Of a stretch of 64,000 nt of DNA, positions 9,456 to 25,901 are shown in pieces. The position numbers and the translations under genes are program-made. The stretch spans positions 1-64,000 of the forward strand of contig JAXGGA010003446.1 in the NCBI GenBank assembly GCA_038373865.1, read 5' to 3'. Positions within the stretch are counted from its first letter, which is position 1, and every line of letters begins with the position of its first letter. The notes under the pieces were generated by a model. That model ran no database searches. It worked only from the letters and a program-made list of their open reading frames with translations, and was not told the origin of the DNA. This stretch comes from Uloborus plumipes (lineage: Eukaryota > Arthropoda > Arachnida > Araneae > Uloboridae).

Positions 9456-12083
9456 ATTTGAAATTTTACAAAGAAAGATGCTCACACTGAAAGCCCCCAA
9501 GAAGCGGAATAAACAACATTAAAAAACAACTTGTTCATCTTCGTGTTTTCGAAAATTTTATGACTTTGGAAAAAAAAATCATTGCAGTTTTACGGCCTCC
9601 TAAATACTCCCAGTTCAATAAATTACAGAAATTAAGCAGTCTCATATTATAGAATTTGAATTTAATTAACCAACTTTTGTTTAATTTGAAACACGTTCAT
9701 CGCTCGTAAAAATGGATTTCGTAAACAATTCGTTTTTACTGACGCACTAAAGCTTTTTATTTTCTTTGGGTACTAAAAACTGTTTATAATGTTTATTCTT
9801 TGATAACAACTTTTCTTTTTCTTAACAAATTTCGTCCTGCAATAAAACCATTCCTTAAACATTCCTTGATGAGAAAGTAACTAGGTCTTATGATGAAATT
9901 ATAGATCAAGAGAGGACATCAGATCTAGAAAGATTTACCATATTCGCAACACTAATTTAACTTATTCATGCAGGGTAAGTTGGGGTAAAAATCAACGTGA
10001 AAAGTGTATCCTCTCATCAAGTCTCAATGTTGGAAAATCTCCCTCCCCCCTCTCTTTTTTTTTTTTTTTTTTTGCTTTCAATTTTCAGCAGTTTTAAGTT
10101 TTATATCCATTACATTTATTTGGGGGTGAAGGGAGCTTTCTAGTAACCATTAACATTTATGTGAGGGGCGAGAAACAGGGAAGTCATTTCGGGGGGTCAG
10201 GGGGGGTCAATTGTCCCCCTCCCCCTGACTATGAGAAATCAATGTATTTACATATTAGTGGGCGTGGTTTTTGTTGTTTTCCTATGAAATTGCATTATGT
10301 TTGCTCCCTTCGACCGCTTATCCTGGAAAAACTCGAAATGACGGGCCTGGCAAGAGAGTTGCTAAGTTCAAAAGCATGAACATTTGGAGCAAGTTAGGTT
10401 TCCCCCGGAGTTATTCCCTCCAAAATATTTTTCATAATTGTCAATACCAGTATTTTTTTTCAAGAGGTTAGTTTTACAATTTTTTCAAGTCATTTTCTGA
10501 TTAAAACTAGAGTATTGGACTCACTCATATGAGCCATATACCCGATTTATTTTTCACGTCGCAAAAAAATGTTACGAAACTTGTAAATAGTTATTATTTT
10601 TATGGTCTCTTGTTCGTAATTTTTTATATTCTTGCTAAATTTGGCGTTAATTCCGTTAATTTTCACTCAAAATTATCGCAGTTCTGTCTAGCTGTATGTT
10701 GATTTGTCTGTCGTGTACTGTTTAACATTGTGTCAATAGGATTGGTGAGAAATCGCTTTGTTTCACCAAACTTGGCGGCATTTGGTGACATTTCAAGCCT
10801 AACGTATAACTAGTATCTGATAATGGATAGACGCACCCTTGTAACATTTTGAATTGTATACCGTCCCCTAATGCTAATTTTACAATCAAGCACCCTTTAA
10901 GAATACGTTCTTTCATACAAATCAGGATTTAGTTAAAATGTTAGCATTTTAATTAGGCAAACAATGATTACTTGAGAAACCATATCGAACGATGTCAAAG
11001 TTCCTGAAAATCTAGCTCTCTGATGCAGAAATTATCTGCTATAAACTATGATTAACCACAATTATTTGAACGTTTGTCGCTTATTATGGTAGCAAAGGTT
11101 ATTTTTCGTTAAGCTACTAAAATCTCTAACACCAACTTCGAAATGCAGATATCCGTGCTATGAATTTGGTTACTGAGTTATGATTTGCTTTATTTTTCAG
11201 TTTCCTCTGCAAAGTAACACATTTGTATTCATTTAAATGTCAAATACTTGCTTTTGTTTTTCTGGAAGACAGATGACTTGACTAGTGGGATCTTCCGTGT
11301 GGATGCAAGATTTTCGTGCTTGAATAGATGGTCACGTAGTCCAGTGATTGATAATGTGAAATAAGCTGCTACTAAAATCAGAACAGTTCATATTTTAGAA
11401 ACAGTTTCTTGAAAATAAATTATTTTATGTTTCATTGTAGCAAAACATATTTCGCAGAAAAAAATGTTATCTAAGTTCTGTCAGAAAATATTTTCCTTCC
11501 TGGAATTTTGTTCAGTATTTACTAGACATTACCATACTTTTACCAGATACAGATCATCATCATGATAAAGCTAGATTTTTATGAATTCTTATTTGGTTCA
11601 GCATAAGTTCTTAACACTTTTTGGAACGCACTTGAGAACAATGTTTGATCACTGCCAAATGTCCTTTACTAAAAACACTATGCGCTGCACACTTTGGAGC
11701 ATTTATAGAATACTCACCTTTTTCCATGTATGCCACGTATGTCACTGTATTTTTTTGCAACTAACTTCACAACAATCTCGAGTGAAGCTGCCGTCGCACA
11801 GGTCATTTCCTAGCTTTCCACGCTACTAAAGATGGCCATTCTTTTAACTTACAATGCTAGTCAACAGGTTGGCTCCATTGTAGCAAGATATTTACTAATT
11901 TGGCATTGCGGGGTTCTATAGACTGGTATTTAAAGTTAATGTTATACCAGTAAAAAACTTATGTTGGTAGGAAAGAAAGCGTAATTGAACAAGATTGCAT
12001 AAATGTGTTCCCAACGTCTTCTTAAATGTGTATCCAATCTTTTCCTATATCTGCCCCCAATCTGCTCTTTAATGGGTTCTCAA

Positions 12084-12084
<1 letters not shown>
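9456..12084. other. AT-rich stretch without recognised gene
   Basis: No gene recognised. It contains a T-run near 10058-10073 and a G/C-rich imperfect hairpin at 10196-10229 (GTCAGGGGG arm against CCCCCTGAC, loop around CAATTG). The hairpin is conspicuous in this AT-rich setting and may be a remnant of an element terminus. Several short frames are unconvincing. Confidence 0.45.
10196..10229. repeat. G/C-rich hairpin
   Basis: An inverted repeat with a GTCAGGGGG arm and a CCCCCTGAC arm around a short CAATTG-containing loop. Function unknown; possibly part of a decayed repeat. Confidence 0.4.

Positions 12085-12129
<45 letters not shown>
12085..12129. repeat. (TA)n microsatellite
   Basis: About 45 bp of uninterrupted TA dinucleotides, directly left of the outer inverted arm of the nested palindrome cluster. 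Confidence 0.95.
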
Positions 12130-12131
<2 letters not shown>

Positions 12132-12314
12132 TTTTTTTTAAAGCATGCACTGTGAATTTCCAGTGCACATTGGAACCTCTTTTGGAGCACTTTAGTTCAG
12201 AAAACATGTTCTAGTTTTTTCAATGTGCACAAAAAAGAGTTTAAAATAAGCTCTGTCGAAAAAAAAGAAAATAAAAGCTTTGTATTATGCACCGAATGTA
12301 TCCCGCTCAGGATT

Positions 12315-12319
<5 letters not shown>
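12130..12319. repeat. Outer inverted arm, left copy
   Basis: About 190 bp that recur in inverted orientation at 18485-18676 (for example GAGTTTAAAATAAGCTCTGTCG here; CGACAGAGC with TTATTTTAAACTC there). The two copies bracket all the palindromic units between 12.3 and 18.5 kb, so they look like the ends or halves of the oldest palindrome at this site. No coding content. Confidence 0.8.

Positions 12320-12377
<58 letters not shown>
12320..12377. repeat. (TA)n microsatellite
   Basis: About 58 bp of TA dinucleotides between the outer left arm and the 2.4-kb fold-back, whose TA target merges with the end of this tract. Confidence 0.95.
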
Positions 12378-12378
<1 letters not shown>

Positions 12379-12379
<1 letters not shown>

Positions 12380-14820
12380 GGTGGGCCGAAAAAACACTTT
12401 TTTTTATTTCGAATTTGTAATAGCGCGGAAAAGTTGCGAATTATGAAGACAAAAAGAAGGAAAAAAAAATTATCGAAATCGGTTGATATCTTCCGATCGC
12501 GCATAAGGCCTAAAGTTTGACAAAAATTGAAAAAACTTCATTTTCGCGATTTTTTTTTAAATTTGTGAATTGGATGTTTTCGAAATGTAATAGTGCGGAA
12601 AAATAGCTAATTGTAAAGACAAAACGAAGGAAAAAAAATTTATCGAAATCCATTGATATCTTCCGATTGCGCATAGGGCCTAAAATTTGACAAAATATGA
12701 AAAAACTTCATTTTTGCGATTTTTTTTGAAAAAATTTTGAATGAAATGTTTTCATAATTTTTTCGCGCGGAAAAATTTATAATTATGAAGACAAAAAGAG
12801 GGATAAAAAGGAGGAAAAAAATTATCGAAATCTATTAATATCTTCCGGTCGTGCCTAGGGCCTAAACTTTAACAAAATATGAAAAAACATCATTTTTGCT
12901 ATTTTTTGTTTAATTTTTTGAATTAGATGTTTTCGTAATGCAATAGTTTGTAACGTTTACTAATATAGCCTTAAATTGATTTTGTTTTGGTCAGTTAATA
13001 TCTTCCGGTTGCGCATTAACCCCAAAATTACTCAAAATAATAATTAAAAAAGTTATATTTTTACGCGTTTTTGGTTTTTAATGAATATTTTTTTGTGAAA
13101 CAACCGTAGTATTTTTTGAGACAGACTGACAATAATATAGAAAAATAAACTACCACAGGTTCAGTCGATGTTATCCAGTTGCGAAAAGCCTTAGAAACTC
13201 TCACGCACAGACGTCGGGCAGCAATCCAGGCAACGTCGCTCGCCTGGCTACGGCTCTCTTCCACTCCATCGCCGCCTTCCTAGGACCATGTCAGCTGTCT
13301 GCCTATACTGTTTTTTCACTCGGCGCTTCTATGTAGTAATCGCAGTGTACTATTATTTAGTTCAATCTAGCTGTTTTCAGTTTGAAATTCTTGTAGTCTT
13401 CTGTAATAATGTAGTTTCCTGCTGTGTGTGGACTCTGTGATTTAACAAAAAGTAATGTAATAACAAGACAAATACTCTAATAAAGAGACAAATATTTGGC
13501 TGCCCCACTTTTGGCACTCCAAAGAATTGCCATCAACCAAACTGCCTACTGGCGAAGACACCATTATTAATTTCTATTGTCAAATTAACCTTCCTTGAGT
13601 ACGGCACCTAATGATGTCCTTTCCAGTGGACGGCTTGTTTGATGGCAGTTCTTTTGGAGTACCGAAAGTGGGGCAGCCAAATATTTGTCTTGTTATTAGA
13701 GTATTTGTCTTGTTATTTGGCCCGGCAATTGTCTAACTTTTTCGTTAAATCACCGAGTTCACACGGAGCAGAAAACTACATCATTGCAGAAGACTACAAA
13801 AATTTCAAAATGAAAAAAGCTAGATTGAACAAAATAATAGTACACTGCGATTACTACATAGAAACGCAGACTGAAAAAACAATATAGGCAGACAGCTGAC
13901 GTGGTCCTAATAAGGCGGCAATGGAGTGTAAGAGAGCCGTAGCCAGGCGAGTAACGTTGCCTGGATTGCTGCCCGACGTCTACGCATGAGAGTTTCTAAG
14001 GCTTTTCGCAACTGAATAATATCGACTGAACCTGTGGTAGTTTGTTTTTATATATTATTGTCAGTCTGTCTTTAAAAATAATACGGTTGTTTCACAAAAA
14101 ATGATTCATCAAAAACCAAAAACGCGTAAAAATGTAACTTTTTTTAATTATTATTTTGGGTAATTTTGGGGTTAATGCGCGACCGGAAGATATTAATTGA
14201 CCAAAACAAAATCAAAACACAATGTTTTAAGGCTATATTAGTAAACGTTACAAACTATTGCATTACGAAAACATTAATTCAAAAAATTAAACAAAAAATC
14301 GCAAAATTGATGTTTTTTCATATTTTGTCAAAGTTTAGGCCCAAGGCACGACCGGAAGATATTAATAGATTTCAATAATTTTTTTCCTCCTTTTTATCCC
14401 TCTTTTTGTCTTCATAATTATAAATTTTTTCGCGCGAAAAAATTATGAAAACATTTCATTCAAAATTTTTTCAAAAAAAATCGCAAAAATGAAGTTTTTT
14501 TTCATATTTTGTCAAATTTTAGGCCCTATGCGCGATCGGAAGATATCAATGGACTTCGATATTTTTTTTCCTTCGTTTTGTCTTTACAATTAGCTATTTT
14601 TCCGCACTATTACATTTCGAAAACATCCAATTCAAAAATTTTAAAAAAAATCGCGAAAATGAAGTTTTTTCAATTTTTGTCAAACTTTAGGCCTTATGCG
14701 CGATCGGAACATATCAACCGATTTCGATAATTTTTTTTTCCTTCTTTTTGTCTTCATAATTCGCAACTTTTCCGCGCTATTACAAATTCGAAATAAAAAA
14801 AAGTGTTTTTTCGGCCCACC

Positions 14821-14821
<1 letters not shown>
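12379..14821. mobile_element. 2.4-kb fold-back element with GGGTGGGCCGAAAA ends and TA target
   Basis: Nearly the whole element is an inverted repeat. The left end GGGTGGGCCGAAAAAACAC (12379) is mirrored at 14821, and TA lies outside each end. Each arm holds about three diverged units of roughly 172 bp, with recurring GTAATAGYGCGGAAAA, TATCTTCCGATYGCGC and GGCCTAAA. Further in, a GC-richer block (13180-13310, mirrored 13880-14010) is followed by a centre near 13.6 kb where GGCTGCCCCACTTT meets its complement. No intact transposase. The TA target and arms suggest a Tc1/mariner-type non-autonomous element; the class is inferred from termini only. A smaller relative lies at 60697-61327. Confidence 0.85.

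Positions 14822-14823
<2 letters not shown>

Positions 14824-14851
<28 letters not shown>
14824..14851. repeat. (TA)n microsatellite
   Basis: About 28 bp of TA repeats between the 2.4-kb fold-back and the Penelope-like unit. Confidence 0.9.
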
Positions 14852-14930
14852 GGGTGAAATGTGAAAATAAGATATTCTACATTCAATCAGCGCATAATTG
14901 CAGCTAGAGCATTAAATGCATTCTAAATAT

Positions 14931-18395
<3,465 letters not shown>

Positions 18396-18484
<89 letters not shown>
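18396..18484. repeat. (TA)n microsatellite
   Basis: About 85 bp of TA repeats between the truncated mariner palindrome and the outer right arm. Confidence 0.95.
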
Positions 18485-18491
<7 letters not shown>

Positions 18492-18676
18492 TCCTGAGCG
18501 GGATACATTCGGAGCATAATACAAAGCGTTTTTTTTTCTTTTTTTTTCGACAGAGCTTATTTTAAACTCTTTTTTGTGCACATTCAAAAAACTAGAATAT
18601 GTTTTCTGAACTAAAGTGCTCCAAAAGAGTTTCCAATGTACACTGGAAATTCGCAGTGCTTGCTTCAAGGAAAAGC
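18485..18676. repeat. Outer inverted arm, right copy
   Basis: The inverted counterpart of 12130-12319, for example ATCCTGAGCGGGATACATTC here against the mirrored block near 12296-12315. It closes the nested palindrome cluster. Confidence 0.8.
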
Positions 18677-18689
18677 CACAGTGTAAGGT

Positions 18690-20536
18690 GTGTACATTTT
18701 TTAACATATTTAACATGTGATTGCCTTTGTTGGTTTAAAAAAAGAAATAGATTTTAATGATGGTCTTGAAAATTATAAGATATTCATGGCCTGGCTCCCA
18801 AAATGACAATGAATTATAGGATATACAAATTACAATGTTGCAAAATGAATTAAACAAACATTGTCAAGTTTTTTTAAAAATTATTATTTGCTTTTCCGAC
18901 TTTTCATGAGAAAAAGCCGAAAAGCTGCTTTGCCTACAGGTGCTCATGCTCTTTGACACAATCATATACTTCTTATTTTCACAAATATCCTTAACAGCTA
19001 AATATTGAACATTATAATAGAAAAGAGCTCAACATTTATTTGATACTTGGTTCAGTGGACCTATCTTTTTGAAGCAGTTGTTTCATGTAATTTTAGCTTT
19101 CTTTATTATCCCTAGTATTTGTATATTACGATTAGCTATTTTACATTGAATGAAGTAATGTAAATTATTAAATAGTACTTTGTACACAATACGACTTTTT
19201 TTTACCAACATAACTTTCGTTTTTACTTTTGGATCTATCATTTCTACACGCACTGTAACATTATCATTATCTGTTGCAGAAATTATCAAAACAAGCGAAC
19301 AATTTTTACAAGTTCTGAAAATAGTACCTTGAAAACATTTATTTGAATTTTTCTCCTAACTGCTCCGCACTATAGAATAGCTCTTTTCTAAATATTTATT
19401 AGAACTTTCGCAACATTGGTAACTATTCCGTAATATAAACTTACGAAAAATCCGGCCAAACTATTGATCCCAAAAACTTTTGTTCTTCGTAGTTGTGAAT
19501 CATTGCTTGTCGTCTATCATAACATCAATGACTGATGATCGCCGACTACAGATTGTGAGCAGAAGAAATGTGAAGAGGAAGCCAGCCGTGAACATTTTCT
19601 TTTTGTAAAGAACGATTGCTTCTACAGCCGATTTATCAGTCAGTAAGAAGTAGTATTTTTCAAATATTTATGAGAACCTCTGTTTCTCTTCAATGATGAC
19701 TTTACAATTCTTGCTCAAACAAAGTATTTGTTCTCTACGGTTGACACAAGGTAAATAAATGAAGACGTTTTAAATCAAGAGTTATACAGAGCTTGGTTGT
19801 TATTGTGAGCTAAGCTGTTATTGATCTGAAAATGTTTTATTAATCAATAAAATTTAATTATCATTTACTTGAACAGCCTTTGATCAATAAAAGTAACAAC
19901 TACATGGACAAATGAAGCTATAAATATTTCTCATACTTTTTGAATGTAAGAAAACATAGTTTAGGAAAATAGTGTATTATATTGACCATAGGTGCACAAG
20001 TCAGAACCTGTTTTATTTCCTTTTGATGGAGTTTAAAGTGTCTTGGAAGTACTTTATTAGTCCCACTTGTTCGCTTAACCCAATTTTATCAAGTTTCAGA
20101 TTGATAACTTCGTGCATTGTAACAATTAGCATGTAGTTTTACAACGTCACTAAAAATAAACAACAAAAAAGTTCTTAAAACCCTGAGGCTGACCTGACCC
20201 CAGTGGTTTTCAGTATCACAGAAAAAGGTTTCTTCCAAGTCTAAAAAAATATAATAAATAATGAGATACTTGCCGATATACATAAAATTCTTAAAAGCTT
20301 TTTCTTTTTTAATATTTACACAAAAAATTATACAGTGTTTAATTTTCAATTAATATTAAATTTCCTGTTTTCTTCTATCTAACTAGAAACTTTTACCGCT
20401 GCGAATATATTTTGATCTATTGTGAAAAATAGTATTTCCCAGCATAAAGTTTAATTTAAATTTGACCGATTAACTACTGTGCTGCTTTGATATTTACTGA
20501 CATGCTTACTAGAAATTCCAGATGTGTGATAATTAG
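18690..20536. other. AT-rich stretch without recognised gene
   Basis: No gene or repeat recognised; short frames (for example near 19083-19289 and 20089-20349, minus) have no familiar motif. Confidence 0.4.
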
Positions 20537-20538
20537 TA

Positions 20539-20712
20539 CAGTCAAGCCCGCTTACTAGAATATCGTTTAAAAGAGCATCCCTCTTGATAGAATACCTTTT
20601 CAATGTACCAAACCGTTGTAACGTATTATTTTTATCTCGGATAATAGAATATCCCGCTCATTAGAATATTTGTTCATGTTAAAATGGTTATTCTATTTAG
20701 AGGGCTGAGCTG
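20539..20712. mobile_element. 174-bp pogo/Tigger-like MITE
   Basis: The left end CAGTCAAGCCCGCTTACTAG and the complement of the right end (CAGCTCAGCCCTCTAAATAG) are imperfect inverted repeats, with TA outside both (20537-20538, 20713-20714). The internal TAGAATAT and AGAATATCCCGCTCATTAG motifs are typical of pogo/Tigger-style non-autonomous copies. Non-coding. Confidence 0.65.
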
Positions 20713-20884
20713 TAATTACAGAACTACATGGTAATGAAATGATTTGATAGAGACACGGTAATCAAATTATCAAAATAAGCAAATTAATAAATAAAATACA
20801 TAAACAAATACCTGAGATGTAAGGAATGTTTATAATAAGTTACATTTACAGAAATCGAAAATCTACATATTTAAGAAAATACAT

Positions 20885-21456
20885 AAATCTCTCACTTATA
20901 CACCGCCTCATTTATGGACCTTTTTCACTTATACGACGATTTTTAATGGTCCCAGCACATTCCATAGTAAAGTAATGATAAGTTCATTCGTTTATGCATC
21001 GATCATAAGATAAATTTTCACTTATGCACCGACTTTTCGTAAATGCGAAAATTTAATTGTTTCTTAAAATCGCATGTTTCTCCTTATCTTTTCAAAAAAT
21101 CGATGTTTCTTACTTTTCTTTATTTCGCCTGTTTGCTACTCACATATGGCATTTTTTCCGCATGAACTAGAGTTCGGAGAGGGACAATTATATATTATGC
21201 ATCGTATTAAAGGGAACAGTTTGTGATTAGGTATGCTATAATTTTTATTTTTCTGTTTATCACTGTAGCTACGTTACAGTTATTGCCAAATGGTAGTAAT
21301 ATAATCCTTTTCCATAGAAACATTCTTATTCAAGCTCTCATTAGAACTTAGGTTGCGTTTTAGATTTTTAAATTGACTTGTTCACTTATGCGTCTCTCTC
21401 ACTTATGCGCCTTTTCTGTTGGTCCCTTGGGCCGGCGCATAAGTAAGAGTTCACTG
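20885..21456. mobile_element. pogo-like non-autonomous element
   Basis: The right end reads CAGTGAACTCTTACTTATGC on the minus strand and abuts TA (21457-21458). The left region carries the related CTCTCACTTATACACCGCC, and further CACTTATGC/CACTTATAC motifs recur inside. The CAGTGAACTC type of terminus is characteristic of pogo/Tigger elements. The left outermost bases are eroded. No transposase seen. Confidence 0.6.

Positions 21457-21457
<1 letters not shown>

Positions 21458-21510
<53 letters not shown>
21458..21510. repeat. (AAT)n microsatellite
   Basis: About 53 bp of ATA/TAA trinucleotides starting directly at the right end of the pogo-like element. Confidence 0.95.
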
Positions 21511-21511
<1 letters not shown>

Positions 21512-21993
21512 TATATATTTTTTTTCTTACTTTTCTAAAAAGAAATGAAACCTGTGAGAGGTTCTCCTTAGAAAAAGTTTCTATTCTCAACAGATGAGTA
21601 AATATTTTGATTTGAAGAGAAAAGGCGCCTTTTATTCAATAAATCTTTTTTGAATCGCGACGCGACTGATTTTTGAAATCTGAGAAAAGAGAGGAAGCGT
21701 TTTTACCGTTGACAGAGTGATTGAAAAGGTGTCAAATTATGAATTGTCGTTTTCTCAAGAAGCTTTCGAGTGCGAATGCTTCGTGACGAATTGGCAGATT
21801 GTGATTGAGATAAATTCTTCTGCGAAAATACTTATCTTTCAAATAGAAATTTTAATATAGTGAAAGGCTGAAGGAAAGTTTTTTTTTCACTTCAGCTGTT
21901 TTAAAATAAAGCAATATTAAATTTCACTCAATAGGAATAAATGTGTTTCTGCCTGATTATGCTTGTACTTACCGTTAATTAAGAAATAGCCTG

Positions 21994-23026
21994 CACTGTA
22001 AAAAATGGATACTGTGTTTAGAGTATTACACAGCTAAATTTACAGTAATAAACTGTAAAATTTCTAATTCAGTCCATTACTCTGCATTTTAGTTTTAAAC
22101 TGTGACATCTGCTGCCAGTATTACACTATTGTTTTTACAGTTTAATAGCACACACAGTAGCAATAAACTATAAAATTGTGGTAATACAGTTTACAGTGGT
22201 AATAAACTGTGAAATTGTGGTAATAACTTGTAAACTGCTGCTTTAGGGTAATAAACTAAAATTGCTAATTTTACAGTTTATTAATGTGTAGTTTACAGTT
22301 TTGCACTGTGATCTCCGCTGCCAGTATTATACTATAAAAACAACGGCTTATTTTGTGAGTAAAATACAGTTCTAAAGACATGGTTAATGTCAAAGTGTTT
22401 AGCTTTCGCTTGAATTTTTTTCACATAAATGATTTCATTGATGATTAAATTATTAGAATGGATATTTTCAATGTAAAATAAATCAATGTTTTTCTCCAAA
22501 TAAAACTTAAAGGCATGATTAGCGCATGAAATGCACCTCCAGTTCGGCCCTGTCCCCCAGATCCTGTAGTTTCATCAGAATAGTTTTGACTTGTTTTTAA
22601 AGTGAGATATAACGTTTAAAAGCACAAATAAGATAAAAAGATTAACATTTTTGAAAAAGGCAAATATGTTCAGCCTCCTTCTTTAATGCCCAGCTAGCAA
22701 ATAGAATGAAACCATTTTATGGGAGAGTTTAAATACGAAAAAGGGAAGAAGATGGATCAATCAGATATAAGTATGTGCTAAGGTAATATTTAACGTATCA
22801 GACAGTTTACAGTTTCGTACTGTAAAGTTGGCAATTCTACAGTTTATGGCCGTAAAAAGAGAGTATAACACTGGCAGAAGATGTTCCAGTTGAAAACTAA
22901 AATGCACGATAATAAACTAAGATTAACAATTTTACAGTTCATTACTGTAAAATTAGAAATTTTTCAGTTTATTACCATAAAATTAGCTGTATTATACTCT
23001 AAAAACAACATTCGTTTTTTACAGTA
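21994..23026. mobile_element. Non-autonomous element with CACTGTAAAAAA ends and TTACAG subrepeats
   Basis: The left end CACTGTAAAAAATGGATACTG and the mirrored right end (TACTGTAAAAAACGAATG, read on the minus strand from about 23026) are inverted. Both are followed by GTTTAGAGTAT-like and TTACAGTAATAAACTG-like motifs, so the subterminal regions are also inverted. The middle (about 22380-22800) is unrelated AT-rich sequence. A second family member lies at 24431-24774. Superfamily unresolved. Confidence 0.6.
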
Positions 23027-24238
23027 TAGTATTATTCTCTCACTGGAAAGTTCAAAGTGACGCGCCTTATAATTTACAAAGTTCGTTTCATCATTTATGT
23101 AATCCATTAATTGAGCAATAGTTCAATAATGCAGAAAATTATGCAGTGGATTAGTTTCTGCATTATCGAGAAATAACTCTATGTTGATAAGTTCAACACA
23201 ATGGAAAGAAATCCAAGTTTACCTTGAACGTAAGTAACCTCTGATAACACTTCCGAGTAGCATGTTTTAAACATGGAGTATGTAATGCAGCATAAGTTAC
23301 GGTTTTACTACTATAAAATTATTCCTCAAGGTAAATATGAACTGAATAAAGCATATCTGATGCATCTTTAATCTATGATTTTCTCAATAATTCATTGCAT
23401 TTCAATTTTATTAACGTCATTAATAATGCGAAATTTAATTAAAGATATTAATACTAAGACTTAAGTATGTAACTTAGATTTATCGTTTTCAATACCCAGG
23501 AAAACCTTATTAATAATTCAAATCAATGCAAAATTTCAGGTATCATATTACCAAATATTTATTAATAGCTTTAGTAATTTGACCAAAGTTAATGCTCTTC
23601 AATCTTGTACAGGAATTGTATCGTTTAATCTGAGTTTTAACATTAATTCGAACGCCGGGAATCACCATTAGAATAAATTATTTAACCGAATTTATAATGA
23701 AAATTAGAAGCAAATTAAGCAGAAACTTTGTAATGTATTGAAATGGAATTCAATGAAACATTAATTATGGTTTTGGGTTGAACTATTTCTCGCTGTAGTG
23801 GCAAAATAAGTACGTTCAAAATTTACGGTACATACAACTATTTACAGCATGCTCTGTGAATAGCTACGTTTTTCGCGTGGTTGAAATAATTCATTAAAGC
23901 ATTACTCTGGAAACTATGCAAACAACTTTTAGAGTATCCTAATGCATTTGATGTGCATTTTTAAGGGTAAATAGTATTCAGAATTCTTTCAGATTTCAGC
24001 ACCACACTACTACATCACACTCACGAGTACACGCTTTTTCAACGGTTGAATCAAGTCCTCAAAACAGCTCTGGTTTTTGATCGGACAGACTCCCATCCAG
24101 CACTTCTAGAGGAATTGATATGGAATATGAACTCGCGGGGGACTTTGTGAACTTGACCAATTTAACATGCAACATTTAAGAGAGCAATAAAAAGCAATGC
24201 TGAAACTGAAAGTTGAAATAACTTATTCATATAAAAGA
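23027..24238. other. AT-rich stretch without recognised gene
   Basis: Nothing coding or repetitive recognised. Confidence 0.4.
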
Positions 24239-24244
24239 TACACT

Positions 24245-24391
24245 AAGGGCCCTGCTCCACATTGACGTAAAGCAGAAAAATAAAGCAGAAACGTAAAATG
24301 AATTAAATGGTATTGCTATGGAAAGTACCCGGATTTTCGGTTTCTGCATTCGGTTTCGGTCGCGTTCTCTGCTGATGTGGAGCAGGGCCCT
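24245..24391. mobile_element. 147-bp MITE with AGGGCCCTGCTCCACAT ends
   Basis: Perfect ~17-bp inverted termini (AGGGCCCTGCTCCACAT and its complement) flanked by TACACT on both sides (24239-24244 and 24392-24397), a probable 6-bp TSD. The GC-rich ends stand out in AT-rich DNA. Non-coding; superfamily not assigned. Confidence 0.75.
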
Positions 24392-24430
24392 TACACTGAA
24401 AATTAATTAGGTTTTACGAAAAAGTAGCAG

Positions 24431-24774
24431 CACAGCAAAAAATGAACTGTTGTGTTTACAGTATAATACTGTCAGCAGAGGTTCCAATTTAAAACTGTGG
24501 AATGCACGGTAATAAACTAAAACTAGCAATTTTACAGTTTCTTACGCTAAAATTGAAAATTTTACAATTTATTGAAGTAAAATTCAGCTCTATTATACTG
24601 TACAACAACAGTATAATAATGGCAGCAGAGGTTCCAGTTTAAAACTAAAATGCACGGTAATAAACTGTAAAATTAGTAATTTTGCAGTTTATTACTGCAA
24701 AATTAGCAATTTTTACAGTTTAGTACTGTAAAATAAGCTGTATTAAACTTTGAAAACAACTTTTTTTTTCAGTG
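24431..24774. mobile_element. Second copy of the TTACAG-subrepeat family
   Basis: CACAGCAAAAAATGAACTG at the left and CACTGAAAAAAAAAGTTG (minus strand) at the right. Inside are duplicated blocks containing GCAGAGGTTCCA and GCACGGTAATAAACT. Related to 21994-23026. Confidence 0.55.
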
Positions 24775-25487
24775 TAGAATTGTTTGATATGCAAAAGTAA
24801 ACAAGGAGGTGTGTAAATAAAAACATCTAGCACATAAATGCCCGAAAAGGTGATTCTTTAACATCATTCAATAATATATTTTTTTAATTGTTACAATGCA
24901 TTTTGTCATTGTACTCTATTGACTCATGTTTCTGAAGCTAAACTTTGGCATTATTTAATGATTTTTATCTGTTTTTGTTAATGAAAATAGATGCATTCCT
25001 AATGCCAGTTAATATCTACAAATGCACATTAGAAATGCTTTAACTAAAAAAGAAATATTATTTTCAGCTAATACCGAAAATACTGTCTTTAAGAAATAGC
25101 AAAAGGCGCAAAGTACCAGTATTCAGTACAGCGGTATACCAAAATTGCAATTACTAGGTGTAAAGGATAAAGAAACTACCAAAAAATAATTCCGCCTCAG
25201 CCTTTTCTTAAAAAGATCAAACCACAAAATTCACTTCCTTCAAATAAATCCTTAAACGTCTTTTATATATGGCGCTCACATGTGATTAATTGCAGGAATA
25301 TCTTAAATGGTTCACTAAATGTCAGAAGCTTACGTCTTAATGCCTGTTACGACAAGTAAACGCTTTGTTAAAGAACGTAAGGCAATGAGCGTAAATGCCT
25401 CAGCATCTAGGGTTATTTATGATCCAGACAAAAACAAGTTATTTCTTCGGGGAAAGGCTTTTTTTTCGTGTTGATTTAAATTGATAT
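24775..25487. other. AT-rich stretch without recognised gene
   Basis: Nothing recognised. Confidence 0.35.
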
Positions 25488-25676
<189 letters not shown>

Positions 25677-25901
25677 TTACTCTTTTAAAATCCGTAAAAT
25701 ACGGCAGCAATTTTAATGGTTATCTAGGTTTTCGTTAAGCTTAAAAACTAAAAAACTAGAAACACACTTAAATAAAAAGAAATGTTGAAACGTAAACTTA
25801 AGTTTTATTTTTGCTCTCAAAATTTATCAAGTAATATCCAATGTCTTTATATAAAGTATAGATCTCAAAATATGAATCAAAAGCTTTTGTCCCCCTCAAT
25901 A

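Noticed and set aside
12379..14821. CRISPR-like or clustered regulatory repeats
   Set aside because: The repeated units are diverged ~172-bp blocks in the arms of a eukaryotic fold-back element, not short identical repeats with spacers.
21373..21597. Poly-Asn / poly-Leu proteins
   Set aside because: Translations of the (AAT)n array.
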